Assembly (NCBI RefSeq): GCF_000002235.5
Contig: NW_022145555.1
Location: 1 to 64,000, forward strand
From: Strongylocentrotus purpuratus
Lineage: Eukaryota; Echinodermata; Echinoidea; Camarodonta; Strongylocentrotidae
DNA: 64,000 nt
Direction of reading: 5' to 3'
Shown here: positions 1-11,589 of the stretch, piece by piece
How positions within the stretch are numbered: the stretch's first letter is position 1
Layout of the letters: each line of letters begins with the position of its first letter
Translations under genes and position numbers: made by a program
Notes under the pieces: model-generated
The model's database searches: none
What the model was told of the DNA's origin: nothing
What the model saw: only the letters and a program-made list of their open reading frames with translations

Positions 1-479
1 TACACCATCTATGAACTAATTGGACGAGAATTGTCGGTAATACATACTTGTACCAAGGGAATACTGCGTAGAGGGTGGGTCGAATGGCGCAGCTTGGTCG
101 GACTGATTAAGGGGCGGGGGGCTGGGGACTGGGATGATGGCTCACGTACATATTTGGGGCACGCCTTTTTTTTTCTTTTCTTTTTTGGTTTAGAAATGTA
201 CGTTTTCAATGTTTTCAATAAATGTTTTTTCTACAAATATTCGGGGTCACGTGGCGTCCCCCCCCCCCCCCCCCCCCCGCATCAGCGTCACAGCCGTGGG
301 ATGTTTTTAGAAAAAAATGTTTAATGAATACAAAATAAAATTATTACAAAACTGAGAAATATCAGCCCAAAGAGGGAGAAAAAAACCCCGACGACCCAAT
401 TTTTTGGCTAAAGGGCAATACAATATCTTTATGAATGAAATGACCATTATAAATAGAGACTCTCATTCCGCATTATGAA
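1..479. other. Intergenic, no gene seen
   Basis: I see no gene in this stretch. It holds a T-rich tract near 166-187 and a run of about 20 C near 258-278. Short open frames crossing these tracts are compositional. The tandem satellite begins close to the right edge. Confidence 0.6.
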
Positions 480-1985
480 TAGCGACCCTCACGTCCATTT
501 TCCTAAATAAACCCGGGAAACCTCGGTCTTTCGATACACAAAAGAAAATTACTAATTTGGCACATGGTTTAATGGTGTTGGCACTCGGTTTAATGGTGAT
601 GGTTTGTTTGAGGCTATAATACTTTAGATGGTTTCCTTTAAGAGACATTATCTCGGATCAAATCATAGACTGACCGATGTTTAATATCAAGCATTTTACT
701 AGTATTAAATTTCCATTTTCTTAAATAAACCCGTGAAACCTCGGTTTGTCGATACACAAAAGAAGATTACTAAATTTGGCACATGGTTTAATGGTGTTGG
801 CACTCGGTTTAATGGTGTTGGTTTGTTTGAGACTAATATAGCCTCTAGATGGATTCATAAATGAGATATATATCTAATCAAATCAGAATTAGTTATGTTA
901 TCGAGCATCTTACCAGTATCAAATTTCCAATTCCCTAAATAAACCCGGGAAACCTCGGTCTTTCGATACACAAAAGAAGATTACTAAATTTGGCGCATGG
1001 TTTAATGGTGTTGGCACTCGGTTTAATGGTGATGGTTTGTTTGAGACTATATATAGCCTTTAGATAGTTTCATTTATGAGACATATCTCGGATCAAATCA
1101 TATACTGACCGATGTTTAATATCGGGCATTTTACTAGTATTTAATTTCCATTTTTCTAAATAAACCCGTGAAACCTCGGTCTGTCGACACACAAAAGAAG
1201 ATTACTAAATTTGGCACTCGGTTTAATGGTGTTGGTTTGTTTGAGACTAATATAGCCTCTAGATGGATTCATAAATGAGATATATATCTAATCAAATCAG
1301 AATTAGTTATGTTATCGAGCATCTTACCAGTATCAAATTTCCAATTCCCTAAATAAACCCGGAAAACCTCGGTCTCTCGATACACAAAAGAAGATTACAA
1401 AAGTTGGCGCATGGTTTAATGGTGTTGGCCCTCGGTTTAATGGTGATGGTTTGTTTGAGACTATAATAGCCTTTAGATGGTTTCATTAATGAGATATATA
1501 TCTGATCAAATCAAATACTGAGTGATGTAATCGAACATTATAGTATCAAATTTCCAATTCCCTAAATAAACCCGGGAAACCTCGGTCTTTCGATGCACAA
1601 AAGAAGATTACTAAATTTGGCGCATGGTTTAATGGTGTTGGCCTTCGGTTTAATGGTGATGGTTTGTTTGAGACTATAGCATGCCTTTGCGTGGTTTCAT
1701 TAATGAGATATATCTCGGATCAAATCATATACAAAGTGATGTACTCGAACATTATAGTATTACAATTTTCATTTTGCTAAATAAACCAGTGAAACCTCGG
1801 TATTTCGATATCCAAAAGAAGATCACTAAATTTGGGGCATGGTTTAATGCTGCTGGCACTCGGTTTAATGGTGAAGATATGTTTGAGACTTATAGCCTTG
1901 AGATGGTTTCATTAATGAGATATATATCGAATCAAATCATATCGAGCAACGTATTAAATTACATGAAACGCCTATTATTTTACTA
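480..1985. repeat. Tandem satellite, about 7 units of about 215 bp
   Basis: A core containing CTAAATAAACCCGGGAAACC followed by CTCGGT recurs near 505, 724, 937, 1158, 1343, 1561 and 1778, at a period of about 185-220 bp. Each unit also carries paired GGTTTAATGGTG motifs and a TTTGTTTGAGACTATA block. Units differ by scattered substitutions and small deletions; the unit near 1158 is shorter. One unit is open for 101 codons (1681-1986), but its neighbours are not, so I treat the array as noncoding. No match to a named satellite is known to me. Confidence 0.85.
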
Positions 1986-2739
1986 AATATTGTGGCTGTC
2001 AACTATTTAAGCAACATGCAAGTAATATTTTGTAGGTGGGTTTAGGTAGGCCTATAGATAGGTAGGAACTGCATTGAACTGCTGGGTGCACATGTTTTCT
2101 TTTCTTCAGTTTTCTTTTTTCTACAAATCATCTTTTTGAAAGTTCCTTAGTATGAAGCCACGAAAGAGTAAACTATTATGAAAAAAAAAACCTATTTGTT
2201 ATTACAAAACTAGCTAGATTAGGGAGTGTAGTTGCTTTCAATTCTCTGTTCGTACTTGGCTTCATGGAGTAATTCGTCCTTTATAGCGATTCTCTTCATT
2301 CCGGAGCAACGTACATGTACTATTACTTACAAACGTACTCGTGTACTAGTACATGTGTATATGACACACTACGCACGCCGCACGTCTGTGACGTAGGGAC
2401 TAATTAATATTCATGACTCCACTAAAGCTCGTGCCAATATATGCTACCTTCGTGAATGCGGGCCATTGTGTTCCTAGCCTTTAAACAAGGCCACATGCCT
2501 GATAGACGCTGAGCGACTAAAAAGAGACTAATCGCGAAAACCTGAATGAACGCCATTCGGTCGCGCGTTCACTCCGGGTATCTAGACTCATCTCAGCCGC
2601 TTAGCCAGAGTCAACGAGGCCTTGTCAAAAGGCTATTGTGGTTCCAGGAGTTACAAACTGACTGAACGCATACGGGCAATAGAGGGGGCTCCAACCTATA
2701 GAGGATCTTTATACCTTTAATAGGGAAAACAGTAGTGGA
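1986..2739. other. Intergenic, no gene seen
   Basis: No gene or intact element is visible. A segment around 2655-2705 (CTGAACGCATACGGGCAA, then AGAGGGGGCTCCA) recurs around 13108-13150, so it belongs to a dispersed repeat. Both copies lie beside degenerate Tx1-type LINE sequence, so it may be part of such an element. Confidence 0.5.
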
Positions 2740-4255
2740 GGCTTTCAATGAAGGTATTGAAACATATGTTATCCTATTCACAGAGACAGGGGGTAATTAC
2801 ACTAATTGAGAAAGAAGGCAAAGACCCTTTGCGCATGAAAAACTATAGGCCAATTACTCTCTTAAATGAAGATTATAAAATACTGTCAAAAGTATTAGCT
2901 GCAAGGGTTAAGGAGGTATTGAGGGATATTATTCATCACGATCAGGTGGGCTATATTACACATCAGAATATTGGGGAAGCGTATAGACTTTTAAAAGGTA
3001 TTGGTCATTAGGACTGCATTTGCCATAAACATAAAGCTTCAGAACATTTGGGTTTGGTGAAATTCTGTATTCTTGGGTTAAATCCTTTACAATAATGCTA
3101 GCAGTTGCTTGATGAACGCGAGACACTTATACATATGATATTTTGAAATGAATAGAAGAGTAAGACAAGGTGACCCTTATCTCAATATTTATTTGTAATA
3201 GTTATCGAATAACTGGCTTGTTTTATTAGGAAAGATGGGATTATTGAAGGAGTAAGATTTAAGAGTAGAGAAATAAAACAAGTGTTGTATGCAGATGATA
3301 TTACATTGTTTTTTAAAAGATAAAGATTTGATTAATAGAGCGAAGAAAGCTTTTCAAAAAAATTGACAAATTAAGTGGATTGGTGACTAATATGGATAAG
3401 ACAAACTTGTATAAGTTATAGGCTGGTTTAACCTATGTTCGGACATTGGGTACAACATATACATATCCTAGGGGTATATTTCGCACGTTATTCCAAAATA
3501 AAAAATGATTTGAACTATGCAAACATTTTGAGCAAAATCAAAAGACAAATCGGTTGGTGGAAGCAAGGAGATTTAACGATGTTTGGCAAAATTAAATTGT
3601 TGAAAATATTTGTATTTTCAAGACTTAATTATATTTCGTCTCTTATAACAGTCCCACCGAGCATTTTAAAGAAATCAAAATCGTTTTTTTTTTATATATT
3701 TGGGGAGGGAGAGACAGAATAAAACGGAAAATATTATATCAAGATTACAAAGTAACAAATGTCAAGGTATTCGTCAAGACTCAGAGAATAATGTGGATCA
3801 AACGGTTGCTCTATGAAGAAAAGTATTCAGGTCGGAGAGTAACCTTTGACCGCTTTTTCAGATCACTGGGTGGTCGAATCTTATTTCTTTGTATTATGAT
3901 ATAAACACGATGGACTTGAATGGTATACCATTGTTTTATAAAGACATGTTGAAAGCATGGCAAGAATTAGATAAGTGAAGATATTTTGGAGAAAATAACA
4001 ATATTCCGGTTATATTAAATAATAAGTGTATATGTCTCAGCAATCAAACATTTGTGGATGTCGAATCATTTCAGAAAGACATACTTCAAGAAATCAGATA
4101 TAATCGCCAGACGTCATCTAAAACCATTCTTTAACATTTTTATAATTCGGGTTTTGCAACCGAAAGCTTCCTTGGAATTCAAAAGATATTTTCAGCAATC
4201 AGAGAAGAATGGATTCAAAGTGATTTTATGGAAGTGGACACTGAACATTTGAAAT
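2740..4255 (+). pseudogene. Degenerate Tx1/L1-like LINE reverse transcriptase
   Basis: Broken reverse-transcriptase fragments lie in order on the + strand. Positions 2748-3011 encode a block with VITLIEKEGKDPLRMKNY, RPITLLNEDYKILSKVLAAR and DQVGYI, the fingers/palm region in the style of Tx1/L1-clade RTs. Near 3240-3315 another frame reads GVRFKS...QVLYADDITLFF, with the catalytic YADD box. Positions 3435-3722 encode an LGVYF...KIKRQIGWWKQGDLTMFGKI segment typical of the post-palm region. Frameshifts and stops separate the blocks, and no endonuclease domain is visible upstream. It is a 5'-truncated dead copy. Confidence 0.8.
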
Positions 4256-4273
4256 AAAATTGATAATTTATGG

Positions 4274-4345
4274 AGGCATGATAGCGCAGTTGGTAGAGCA
4301 GTGGTCTCGTAATCCGGCGATCCGGGTTCGAACCAAGACGATGCG
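4274..4345 (+). repeat. tRNA-derived sequence (pseudo-tRNA or SINE head)
   Basis: Positions 4282-4293 (TAGCGCAGTTGG) match the RNA polymerase III A box, and 4325-4334 (GGTTCGAACC) match the B box, at tRNA-like spacing. The loop CTCGTAA would give anticodon CGT (Thr). The anticodon stem pairs poorly and no acceptor stem closes, so this is a tRNA-derived SINE head or relic rather than a working tRNA. It sits directly downstream of the dead LINE. Confidence 0.6.
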
Positions 4346-4635
4346 CTTACAGAAATGGGAACAAATAGATGCATTTTTACTTTAATGGATGTTTTTCTTC
4401 TTCTCTCTCTTGTACAGGTGGACAAACCGGAACAGGTTGCATGCAGTGTGTGTGTTGGTGTGGAAGGGGTGTGGTGTGGGTGTGCTAGAGGGGGGGGGGT
4501 GTCATGAGTTTGTTCAGTATGAGTGTGTGCGAGTGTGTGATTGGGTGGGACTAATTATATTTTCATACCTTCCTTCATTGTTACTATGATTATAAAATGT
4601 ACAATCATGTATAATTTGAGATTTTTCTCTGTTCA

Positions 4636-5010
4636 TTGTCCATTACTGCCCCTACCCTAGCCCGTACAGTCATGGTTAAGTGGCACAGCAATGGCCTCGT
4701 AACTGTGAGGCCCCAGGATCAAAACCGTGTCGATATGTATTATATTAGTGCCCTTTTGTGGGACATTAATCCTCATTACTGTTATTTATGGCTTAAGGGT
4801 GTAGGTCCCCTAGTAGGCCTAGTTGATAAGCATATTAGCATACACATGCTTTAGCAGTCACGCAAAACAAACACTGGCAATTATTATTCAATAAAATCTG
4901 AGAATGTATACTATTATTTCAGTTAGATCTATTAGGAATAAATCATTGTCAAAATAATTCCATCAATTGGGGTAAAAAAAAATATTCCAACGTTATGAGC
5001 GACAGTGTAT
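4636..5010. mobile_element. Half copy of the Tc1/mariner-type hairpin MITE
   Basis: This matches the right half of the full copy at 26277-27208: CCCTACCCTAGCCC, the GTACAGTCATGG block, GGCATTAATCC-like and TAGGTCCCCTAG segments, and the terminal inverted repeat ending TTATGAGCGACAGTGTA. The left half is missing. The segment TGGCCTCGTAACTGTGAGG followed by CCCAGGATCAAAACC resembles a decayed tRNA. Confidence 0.7.
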
Positions 5011-5219
5011 GTAACTTGATACCTTCCTTTAATATTATTATTTTGATTATAAACTGTTATAGGAAATAAATAAATGTACAATCATGTATAATTTGAGATT
5101 TTTCCAAAATGCGATTTATCCCCAGGGTTCAGTAAACTATTCACCGGGGAATTCCACATAAATAACTTAATTGTTGTTTTCAAGTCCGTTCTTCGTTCTT
5201 GTTTAATCTCAATTGGGTT

Positions 5220-5481
5220 CGATGTTCGAGCACAATCTCTCCCTTTCTCTCTCTTTCTCTCTCTCTCCTCTCTCTCTCTATCTCTCTCTCTCTCCATCCC
5301 TCCCTCTCCCTCGCTCTCTCTTTCTCTCTCTTCTCTCTGTTCAACCTTACCCTTCTGCATTCCTTCTTTCTTCCTATTCTCCTTCATCTTTAGGAAACAT
5401 CAGTCTAGTCGTGTCTAGTCGCGTCTAGTCTTGTGTAGTCTTGCTTTATAAGCACCGTTTCATTATTATTATTATTAGTAA

Positions 5482-5513
<32 letters not shown>

Positions 5514-5525
5514 AGTAGTATCCAG
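5220..5525. repeat. (TC)n tract and (TAG)n/(ATT)n microsatellite
   Basis: Positions 5230-5335 are nearly pure TC repeats. After a CTAGTC-rich stretch near 5400-5440, positions 5462-5515 hold ATT and TAG trinucleotide repeats. Low-complexity frames on both strands here are artefacts. A related TC-rich plus GGAAACATCAGTCTAGTC stretch recurs at 13500-13640. Confidence 0.85.
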
Positions 5526-5900
5526 GGCTACATTATTACGGTGGAATTAATGGGATTGAGGCTTCGGGGAGGGGGGGGGGGCATTTGGTTTACTGTTGTA
5601 TTAGTTGTGTAAGTTGTATGACCTTGGTTTTCAAACCATTATCATATTGTTTTTTGTAAGTGCCAAGTGGGGTTTCCATGATCTGTTAAAATACATAACA
5701 AACGCACCTCAACGGCAAGTGCAGTAACACGCTATATTCTATATTTAGCACAGGCATTTGTATGTTTGATTGTTTGTGGGTTTTCCCACCGTATATGCAA
5801 GGCAGAGGCGATGCATCTGCTTATGTTAGAAATGTTCACATACAACGACGGTTGTAGAATGCTTGAGCGCTTTATCCTCCCCCTTGAGCCAATCAGTACA
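5526..5900 (+). repeat. Copy of the far-upstream flank of type B genes
   Basis: The stretch around 5660-5890 (GGGGTTTCCATGATCTGTT, GTGGGTTTTCCCACC, GTTGTAGAATGCTTG) is paralogous to 13755-13950 and 36447-36620, the upstream flanks of B2 and B3. It is therefore the ancestral upstream flank of B1, now separated from B1 by an inserted LINE fragment. It contains no gene. Confidence 0.6.
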
Positions 5901-7010
5901 ATAATTAGAAAGCATAATAAAGTATCATTGTTACGCTGATGACATTCAGCTTTTCATTTCTGTACATCCTTCCTCAGACGCAGTTGCCGATGCTAGGAGA
6001 ACTTTAGTAGTCTGTATTCATGACATGAAAGGCTGGATGGATTCCAACGGTCTTAAAATAAATGAAAATAAAACTGAGTTTATCATTTTGGGCTCTAAGA
6101 CTCTTTACTGAGAGCAAATCATACTCATTTAAGCTTGCATGTGGGTTGCAAAGTTCTAAAGCCAGCCTCAAAGGTCCGTAATCTCGGTTGAACATGTATC
6201 TAGCATATCAAAGTCTGTGAGATATCAACTGCGGAACCTTGGGTTCATACGAAAATCTCTGACTCAAAAAGCATGTGAACAATTAATCCATGCATTAATC
6301 TCATCTCGCTTAGATTTTTGTAATTCTATTCTATTTGGACTCACAAAACAGCAGCAGCAAGACTAGACTGCAATCCCTCCAAAATTCCAGTGCAAGACTC
6401 CTTACTTTCACATCAAGAATGTCTTCTATTACGCCTATATTACGCTCTCTTCACTGGCTGCCTGTCCAGAAAGAGTCCACTTCAAAATTATGTTACTTGT
6501 TTATCGGGCTCTCCATGGAATTTCGCCACAATATATTAAAGACTCACTACACCCTTACAATCCAACTCGTACCTTAAGATCTGGAAGTGATAATTTGCTG
6601 CAAATTCCCCGTACCCGTCATTCATGGGGAGACCATGCTTTTTCGCATGCAGCAGCCAAATTATGGAATAAGCTTCCCCCATCACTTCGCTGTATTGCAA
6701 CATACTCCACCTTTAAAGCTCGTCTCAAGACTTACCTATTCCATCTGTAAGTTGTATAAGTTTATTTTAATAATCTATAATTGATATGTTATTTGTATAT
6801 ACATCTGAAATTAATTAGTTATCACCCTAATAGTCTCATTGGCTGCCCGTGTGGGGGCCTGTTGGCCTCAGATGCTAGAGCTCCTGTGAATAATGTGCTG
6901 ACTGGGCTAGTCCCTTAAATTGTCAGTGAACGGAGCAGCTGGAGGGCACCGGGCCCCATCGGGCCGAGCTGAGGATTAAAATGGGTTATAAAAATATTGC
7001 AAAACTATTT
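5901..7010 (+). pseudogene. 5'-truncated CR1/L2-like LINE, 3' fragment
   Basis: Frame fragments on the + strand give ADDIQLFISV (end of the RT catalytic box) and WMDSNGLKINENKTEF at 5935-6105. Then LQNSSARLL, SITPILRSLHWLPVQ (6335-6480), MLLVYRALHGISPQYIKD and PRTRHSWGDHAFSHAAAKLW (6490-6750) follow. This is the conserved C-terminal tail of CR1/L2-type retrotransposons. The frame breaks near 6108, 6350 and 6490. Positions 6751-7010 look like a 3' UTR rich in GGGCC. The copy is dead and 5'-truncated. Confidence 0.85.
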
Positions 7011-8487
7011 ACTTTACTTGTATCAAAGAGAACTGTTGCTGAGCTAGCGCCATGAGTGTCCCTGGACGGTGTGTGCATGCGCTCTATAATTTTACACTAT
7101 TACTCTATGGTACATGTCTCCTTATAGTTTCAATTCATTGAAATGGTATTTTATTTCCTGTAAAACACGGAAAATTAATCTGTGTACTTTTGTGCTTCTG
7201 GTGTTCTTTAAATTCAAGGCATTAATTTCAATTTAAACGTACTTAACGTAACATTTATCAATACGCAATCTTTGTCGATGTAGAATTACTTAATCGAGTG
7301 CATTTATCGAGTAAGACAGTGTGTTTTTCTTTCATGTTAGATTTAAACTAAACCGTGTATTTGATCTCTACTCAACTGAATTATTTAAACAAATATAAAA
7401 TATGGCTTATTATTACAATGTATTTGGGTTTTTCAACTGTTTGTTTAAGGCCCAATCTGCACCGAAATGATGAGAAATTCTGACGATAAACAATGAATAG
7501 CGTACTGAAACGGGTGTATCTAAGTTTCAGATCTTACTAATAGCTTTCCAATGTTCTCATGATGTGGCTCCATCTTATCTGCAACAGCGATTTACAAAAT
7601 GTAAAACGGTTAGAAATTTGAAGTCACCACTATATATATATATTGACTGCTATAGGAGGCATCGCTGTTTATAATAGGCTCAAGGGGACGTAACATCCTG
7701 ATTTGACCCCTCGGCACGTTGGGGCGTCCCCGAGAGCGAGTATAGAAACAGCTTTGTTCGAATATTAAAGCAATCCATATATCTTCTATATACTCAATTC
7801 ACAAACAAATCTACAAGGAATGTTTACCTTATCCTTTTCTTGAGTAAAGAATGGAAAATGACAGAAAATCTGAGACAATGTCTGTAAATCTTCGCTGGAA
7901 AGTTGCCTGAATGTAACGATCATTCGGGAATCGCACCCAAACTGCACTTTTGTTTGCATCCGCGCTCGCACAAAGAAATTTGTTCGTTTGTTTACAGGCA
8001 TGGTTAAAATCACGAATCCAATTTGACCAATCAGATGACTAGATTTATTCAACATGCTTAAGAGAGGTATATAAGTACAGATATGTATGTTAATGTGGTC
8101 AAAGCAAGGTCTTCTAGTAAACGGGCTTTGAGCATGCTGCCCCCTGAGATATGGATTATTATCCTACACCATGTAAGGCAAGCTAAGAAAGTACCGACAA
8201 CAATTCAAAACTACATTCCCCCTTTGAAATATAAAATTTCCCAATCTACCAGCATAATAAAGTCTACAGTGAAGTTTGAAGAATTTCTGAATATATCGAG
8301 TCAATCCCAGCCACAGTGGATTCAATAACATGTCTGTCATTGCTGGTAAATTCCCTAATTTACGAACTTTATGAAATCAACAGCAAAAGGTGGGGATATT
8401 TTTCATTGTTACAAGTTCATTCCCAGGTCACAATTAGAGCAGATTGCGATGACGAAGCTATTTTGCCCAGGGAGGTGATTATGCACT
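7011..8487. other. Upstream flank of B1, no further gene seen
   Basis: Positions 7080-7160 and 8210-8480 are paralogous to the flanks of B2 (14220-14411, 16522-16670) and B3 (36890-37190). Positions 7160-8210 have no counterpart at the other B loci. An 89-codon minus-strand frame at 7786-8055 lies in this unmatched part; I recognise no domain and see no promoter for it, so I do not call it. Confidence 0.5.
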
Positions 8488-8610
8488 CGTTTTTAATTGG
8501 TCGATCACACGACCGACGGGGTCTCTGATTGGCCAAGTAAAGCTGGGATTCCCCAAAAGTGGGTGTGTCACCATTAATTGGATGCCTATAAGAATACGCG
8601 ACTGCGTCTT
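8488..8610 (+). promoter_or_regulatory. B1 promoter: two inverted CCAAT boxes, kappaB-like site, TATA
   Basis: ATTGG at 8496-8500 and GATTGG at 8527-8532 are inverted CCAAT boxes. GGGATTCCCC at 8545-8554 fits the Rel/NF-kB consensus exactly. A GT/KLF-like AGTGGGTGTG follows, then CTATAAGAA at about 8586-8594 as the TATA element. Order and spacing recur at B2 and B3, and the CCAAT pair, GT box, AATTGGATGC and TATA order also recurs in type A promoters. Binding is inferred from motifs only. Confidence 0.7.
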
Positions 8611-8696
8611 GGACGCCATTATCTCGTAAACTTACATGTACATGATCGTTCCTGCCAGTCGCTTAGTCACGCATTTTCAAGGAACCATCTCTCACA

Positions 8697-9687
8697 ATGC
8701 TCTCAGCCAACAAATTCATTTTGAAAAACAGAAGTCTTGATAGATTTCATTCGGCATCATCTGAAGCAGATTGTCAGCACAGGTAAGAGTACATTTTCTT
8801 GCTCATACTGTAATACGGGGGCGGATACAGGATTAGGTAATTACAAAACAATGCCGGACAATTTCTGACTGAGAAAACTGGCGGAAGGGGGTTTAATATA
8901 TTTATATATACATTAAAATACATATGAATAAAATGATAAATGCAGGGAGAAACGAGTCTTATTGTGGGAACCCTTGGACACCATGTACTTTCTGCAACAA
9001 GCATGATTCGCATCCATCACTATTTTCTGTTCTGAGCATTATTGAGAATATTATATACGTATTAGGCCCGTTCACACATAACACTTAGTGCGATTTGGAT
9101 CGCGATGCAAAGGTCTATTTCTTGTCTGCGACCGTTAACACATGTCGATTTAGTGCGAATTGGATCGCGATGCAAAGATTGGGTTTTTTTTTTTTTTTTT
9201 TTTTTTGTGGGGGGGGGGGGGGACCATTCACACACAGGGAGAATACTCGCTCGACGGCAAGAACGTCCAAACTGCGCATGCGTGAATCTCGACGATATAT
9301 GCGCGCTTAATTGGAATCCTGGGATTAGATAAATCGATATTTGATTCTCAATACCATTCACACAAAGTATCGCGATTATTCTGAAAAAATCGCAAGACTT
9401 ACTGCGAATTGAATCGCGAAGATAAGTGAAATTATTCTGTCCACACACGCATAAAAAATAAATGATTTTTTAATTGATAAATCTCACTTTTTGATTGTTT
9501 GATCTCAAACGTATTCTTGTATACGCACCACATGATTACTAACTAATCTCTGTGTAATATAAACAAAATATCACGACAACTTTCCCTCCTTTCGTTTGAC
9601 AGATACAATATGTCACCAAACAAGCCCTCCTCTCGGACGAGTGGTTCCGGACCTAGCCGTAATGACGGCGGTGGAGGCGAGGAGTAG
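8697..9687 (+). CDS. Type B small two-exon gene B1, unknown function (56 aa)
   Basis: The proposed CDS joins 8697-8782 and 9603-9687. Exon 1 starts at ATG 8697 and ends CAC-AG before GTAAGAG. The intron ends TTTGACAG and exon 2 begins A-TAC-AAT-ATG. The protein starts MLSANKFILKNRSLDRF, continues SASSEADCQHRYNMSP and ends in a Ser/Gly/Asn-rich tail closing GGGGEE. It is hydrophilic, with no strong signal peptide or transmembrane segment. Exon 1 is homologous to type A exon 1 (SLDR, ASS, C-x-HRYNMS); the acidic tail replaces the basic type A tail. The frame is conserved in B3 despite substitutions, and the promoter lies about 110 bp upstream. An AATAAA at 9939-9944 could be the poly(A) signal. 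I recognise no known family. Confidence 0.7.
9181..9222. repeat. Poly-T / poly-G tract in the B1 intron
   Basis: A run of about 22 T is followed, after a few bases, by a run of about 12 G inside the B1 intron. The B2 and B3 introns have similar but shorter tracts at 17405-17424 and 37855-37876. Flanking motifs such as GCGAATTGGATCGCGATGC are repeated within each intron. Confidence 0.85.
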
Positions 9688-10549
9688 ACCCGCTGGCTAA
9701 ACCTTCTACATGCACCGGTCCGGAGATCCAGCTATGTCGTTTATCGAGGCCAACTTGTAGCTGTAGCGACGGACAGACGGTCAGACGGAAGGAAGGGGGA
9801 ATAGCCAGCAAGATGTCTACAATTTGTTACTTAGACTACTGTTTTAAAGTAACATTTCACCTCATAGACGCTGAATTTATATTTAATATTTATAATTATT
9901 TAATATGCTATACGCATTAGCATTGTTTAAGCGGTCCTAATAAATACATTAGGAACAAATTGTGCAGCGCTTTTTGCCTGCAAGTGTTTATTAAAGGCGG
10001 TTTACCAGATATCCTTTGGAGTTTATAACGCATTTGGTATGCTTTAAATTCCTTCTTCTTTTTTCAATTAACAATATACTGATGAGAATTATTTTATTGC
10101 TTCGTAAAAATCAAAGTATTTACTGTTGACTCTACAATTAATGTAAGTTTATTTCTGGCTTCATTTTGACAGTCGCCCTATGCGACTACCCGCTCTTCGC
10201 CAGCTAATTTAGTGGACCTCTTTGAAAACCAACTTTTGTCAAAAGGGCTCATCAACCCAATTTATGTTGTGAATGAATAATTGAATAAACATTACTTTAA
10301 TTCTTTTGAAGAGTGTATATTCATTATACAAAAAAAGACGTGGGTATTAATGCATATAACATCGGATACAAAGTCGAATTGATTAATGTTATAATTTTTT
10401 TCTCGCAATTATGTTAAAGATACTAACAAGGAGCTGGAACTACAAATACCATGGTACAACGAATTTGTAAACATGTGAAGTGCGACTAAAAAGGCCTCGA
10501 AAAAAAATTGGATGAATTTCTGTTTTATTTTTTGTAAACATAAATTTTG
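9688..10549 (+). other. 3' flank of B1, no further gene
   Basis: This is the 3' UTR and downstream flank of B1. A segment with GACGGACAGACGGTCAGACGG is shared with B2 (17960) and B3 (38440). A candidate AATAAA lies at 9939-9944. Nothing else coding is seen. B1 lacks the 24-bp minisatellite found here in B2 and B3. Confidence 0.55.
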
Positions 10550-10860
10550 TTTGTTTGATTGATTGACTGATTAATTTCATTGATTGGTAGGTAGATTGAT
10601 TGATTTTATCGTTTCATTTATTAATTGGGTGGTTCTTTGGTTGTTGTTATGATTGACTGACTGATTGATCGATTGAAAGACCGTTTGGTTGGTTGATTCT
10701 GTTATTGATTGATTGTTTGTTTGTTTTATGTGTAGAATTTGTCGATTGATTGGTTGGGTGGTTGTTAGTTTTTTTTAGTAACTGATTGATTCCTTGATTG
10801 ATTGATTGATTGATTGATTGATTAATTGATTGATTGAATAAATGAATGACCGTTTTTTTT
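10550..10860. repeat. (TTGA)n-rich tetranucleotide repeat, B1 flank
   Basis: Degenerate TTGA repeats with GGTTGGTT variants, becoming pure near 10795-10840. The same block follows B2 (18790-19250) and B3 (39145-39595), so it belongs to the conserved 3' flank of type B genes. Confidence 0.85.
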
Positions 10861-11589
10861 CCATTTTTTTCATAGGCTTTTATTCTCTTGTCTCATAAAG
10901 AAAATTGTACATAATTATAAAATTGTATACAAATTACAAAATAATCTTCACATAAGTCTAAATTAATTGCAAGTGAACTATTAACATTCCCATGCAAGGT
11001 TATAATAAATTAAGTTACACATTTACAGATGAAAAATATTCACATAAACAAAATTATATTTTTCACATTTTAAACAAATCGCAAAAAAATTGTTGGATGA
11101 TTTCCTAATCGATTGATCAATATTATTGTTTGATTTTTTGTATTCATTGATTTTATTTTTCAAACCTCCAATACTTTTTCGTACATAACATAGTTTATAC
11201 AAAACTGCAACATAATTATAACAAAACTTTTTATTATTTGATAAACAAACATAAATACAACATAATTCATCGAATTTTTCACAATAGGCTTCATTGAAGG
11301 CACCTATATTAGTAAATCTTTTATGTCTGACCAAAATGTATTGTAAAATTCAACTGTTAGCCCATCATTCCCTGGTGATTTTTTTTCTTTATTTCTTTCA
11401 GAGCCGCAAAACATTCCCCTTCAAAGATCTCACATTCACAATTTTCTATACTTCCCATGTCAATGTTGGTAGATCTTCAAAAAATCCCTATCAGATGCAA
11501 TTGTTTCTTCAAGTCTTCCCAGGGTAAAGTTCGGTGTAAAATGTTTTTATTTAGTTTAACATGTCTTTCTGCTATATATTCTCCTCCCT
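10861..11589. other. AT-rich stretch, no gene supported
   Basis: AT-rich DNA with a 103-codon minus-strand frame at 11023-11334 that is Asn/Lys/Tyr-rich and lacks a recognisable domain. It may be decayed sequence from the adjacent minus-strand LINE. I see no splice or promoter support. Confidence 0.4.

Noticed and set aside
4274..4345. A functional tRNA-Thr(CGT) gene
   Set aside because: A and B boxes match, but the anticodon stem has mismatches and no acceptor stem forms.
5082..5428. Arg/Glu- and Ser/Leu-rich frames over the TC tract (also 27237-27563, 28117-28411, 41700-42161, 62463-62876)
   Set aside because: Microsatellite or polypurine translation with no unique sequence.
7786..8055. 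89-codon minus-strand frame upstream of B1
   Set aside because: No recognisable domain, promoter or paralogue at the other B loci.
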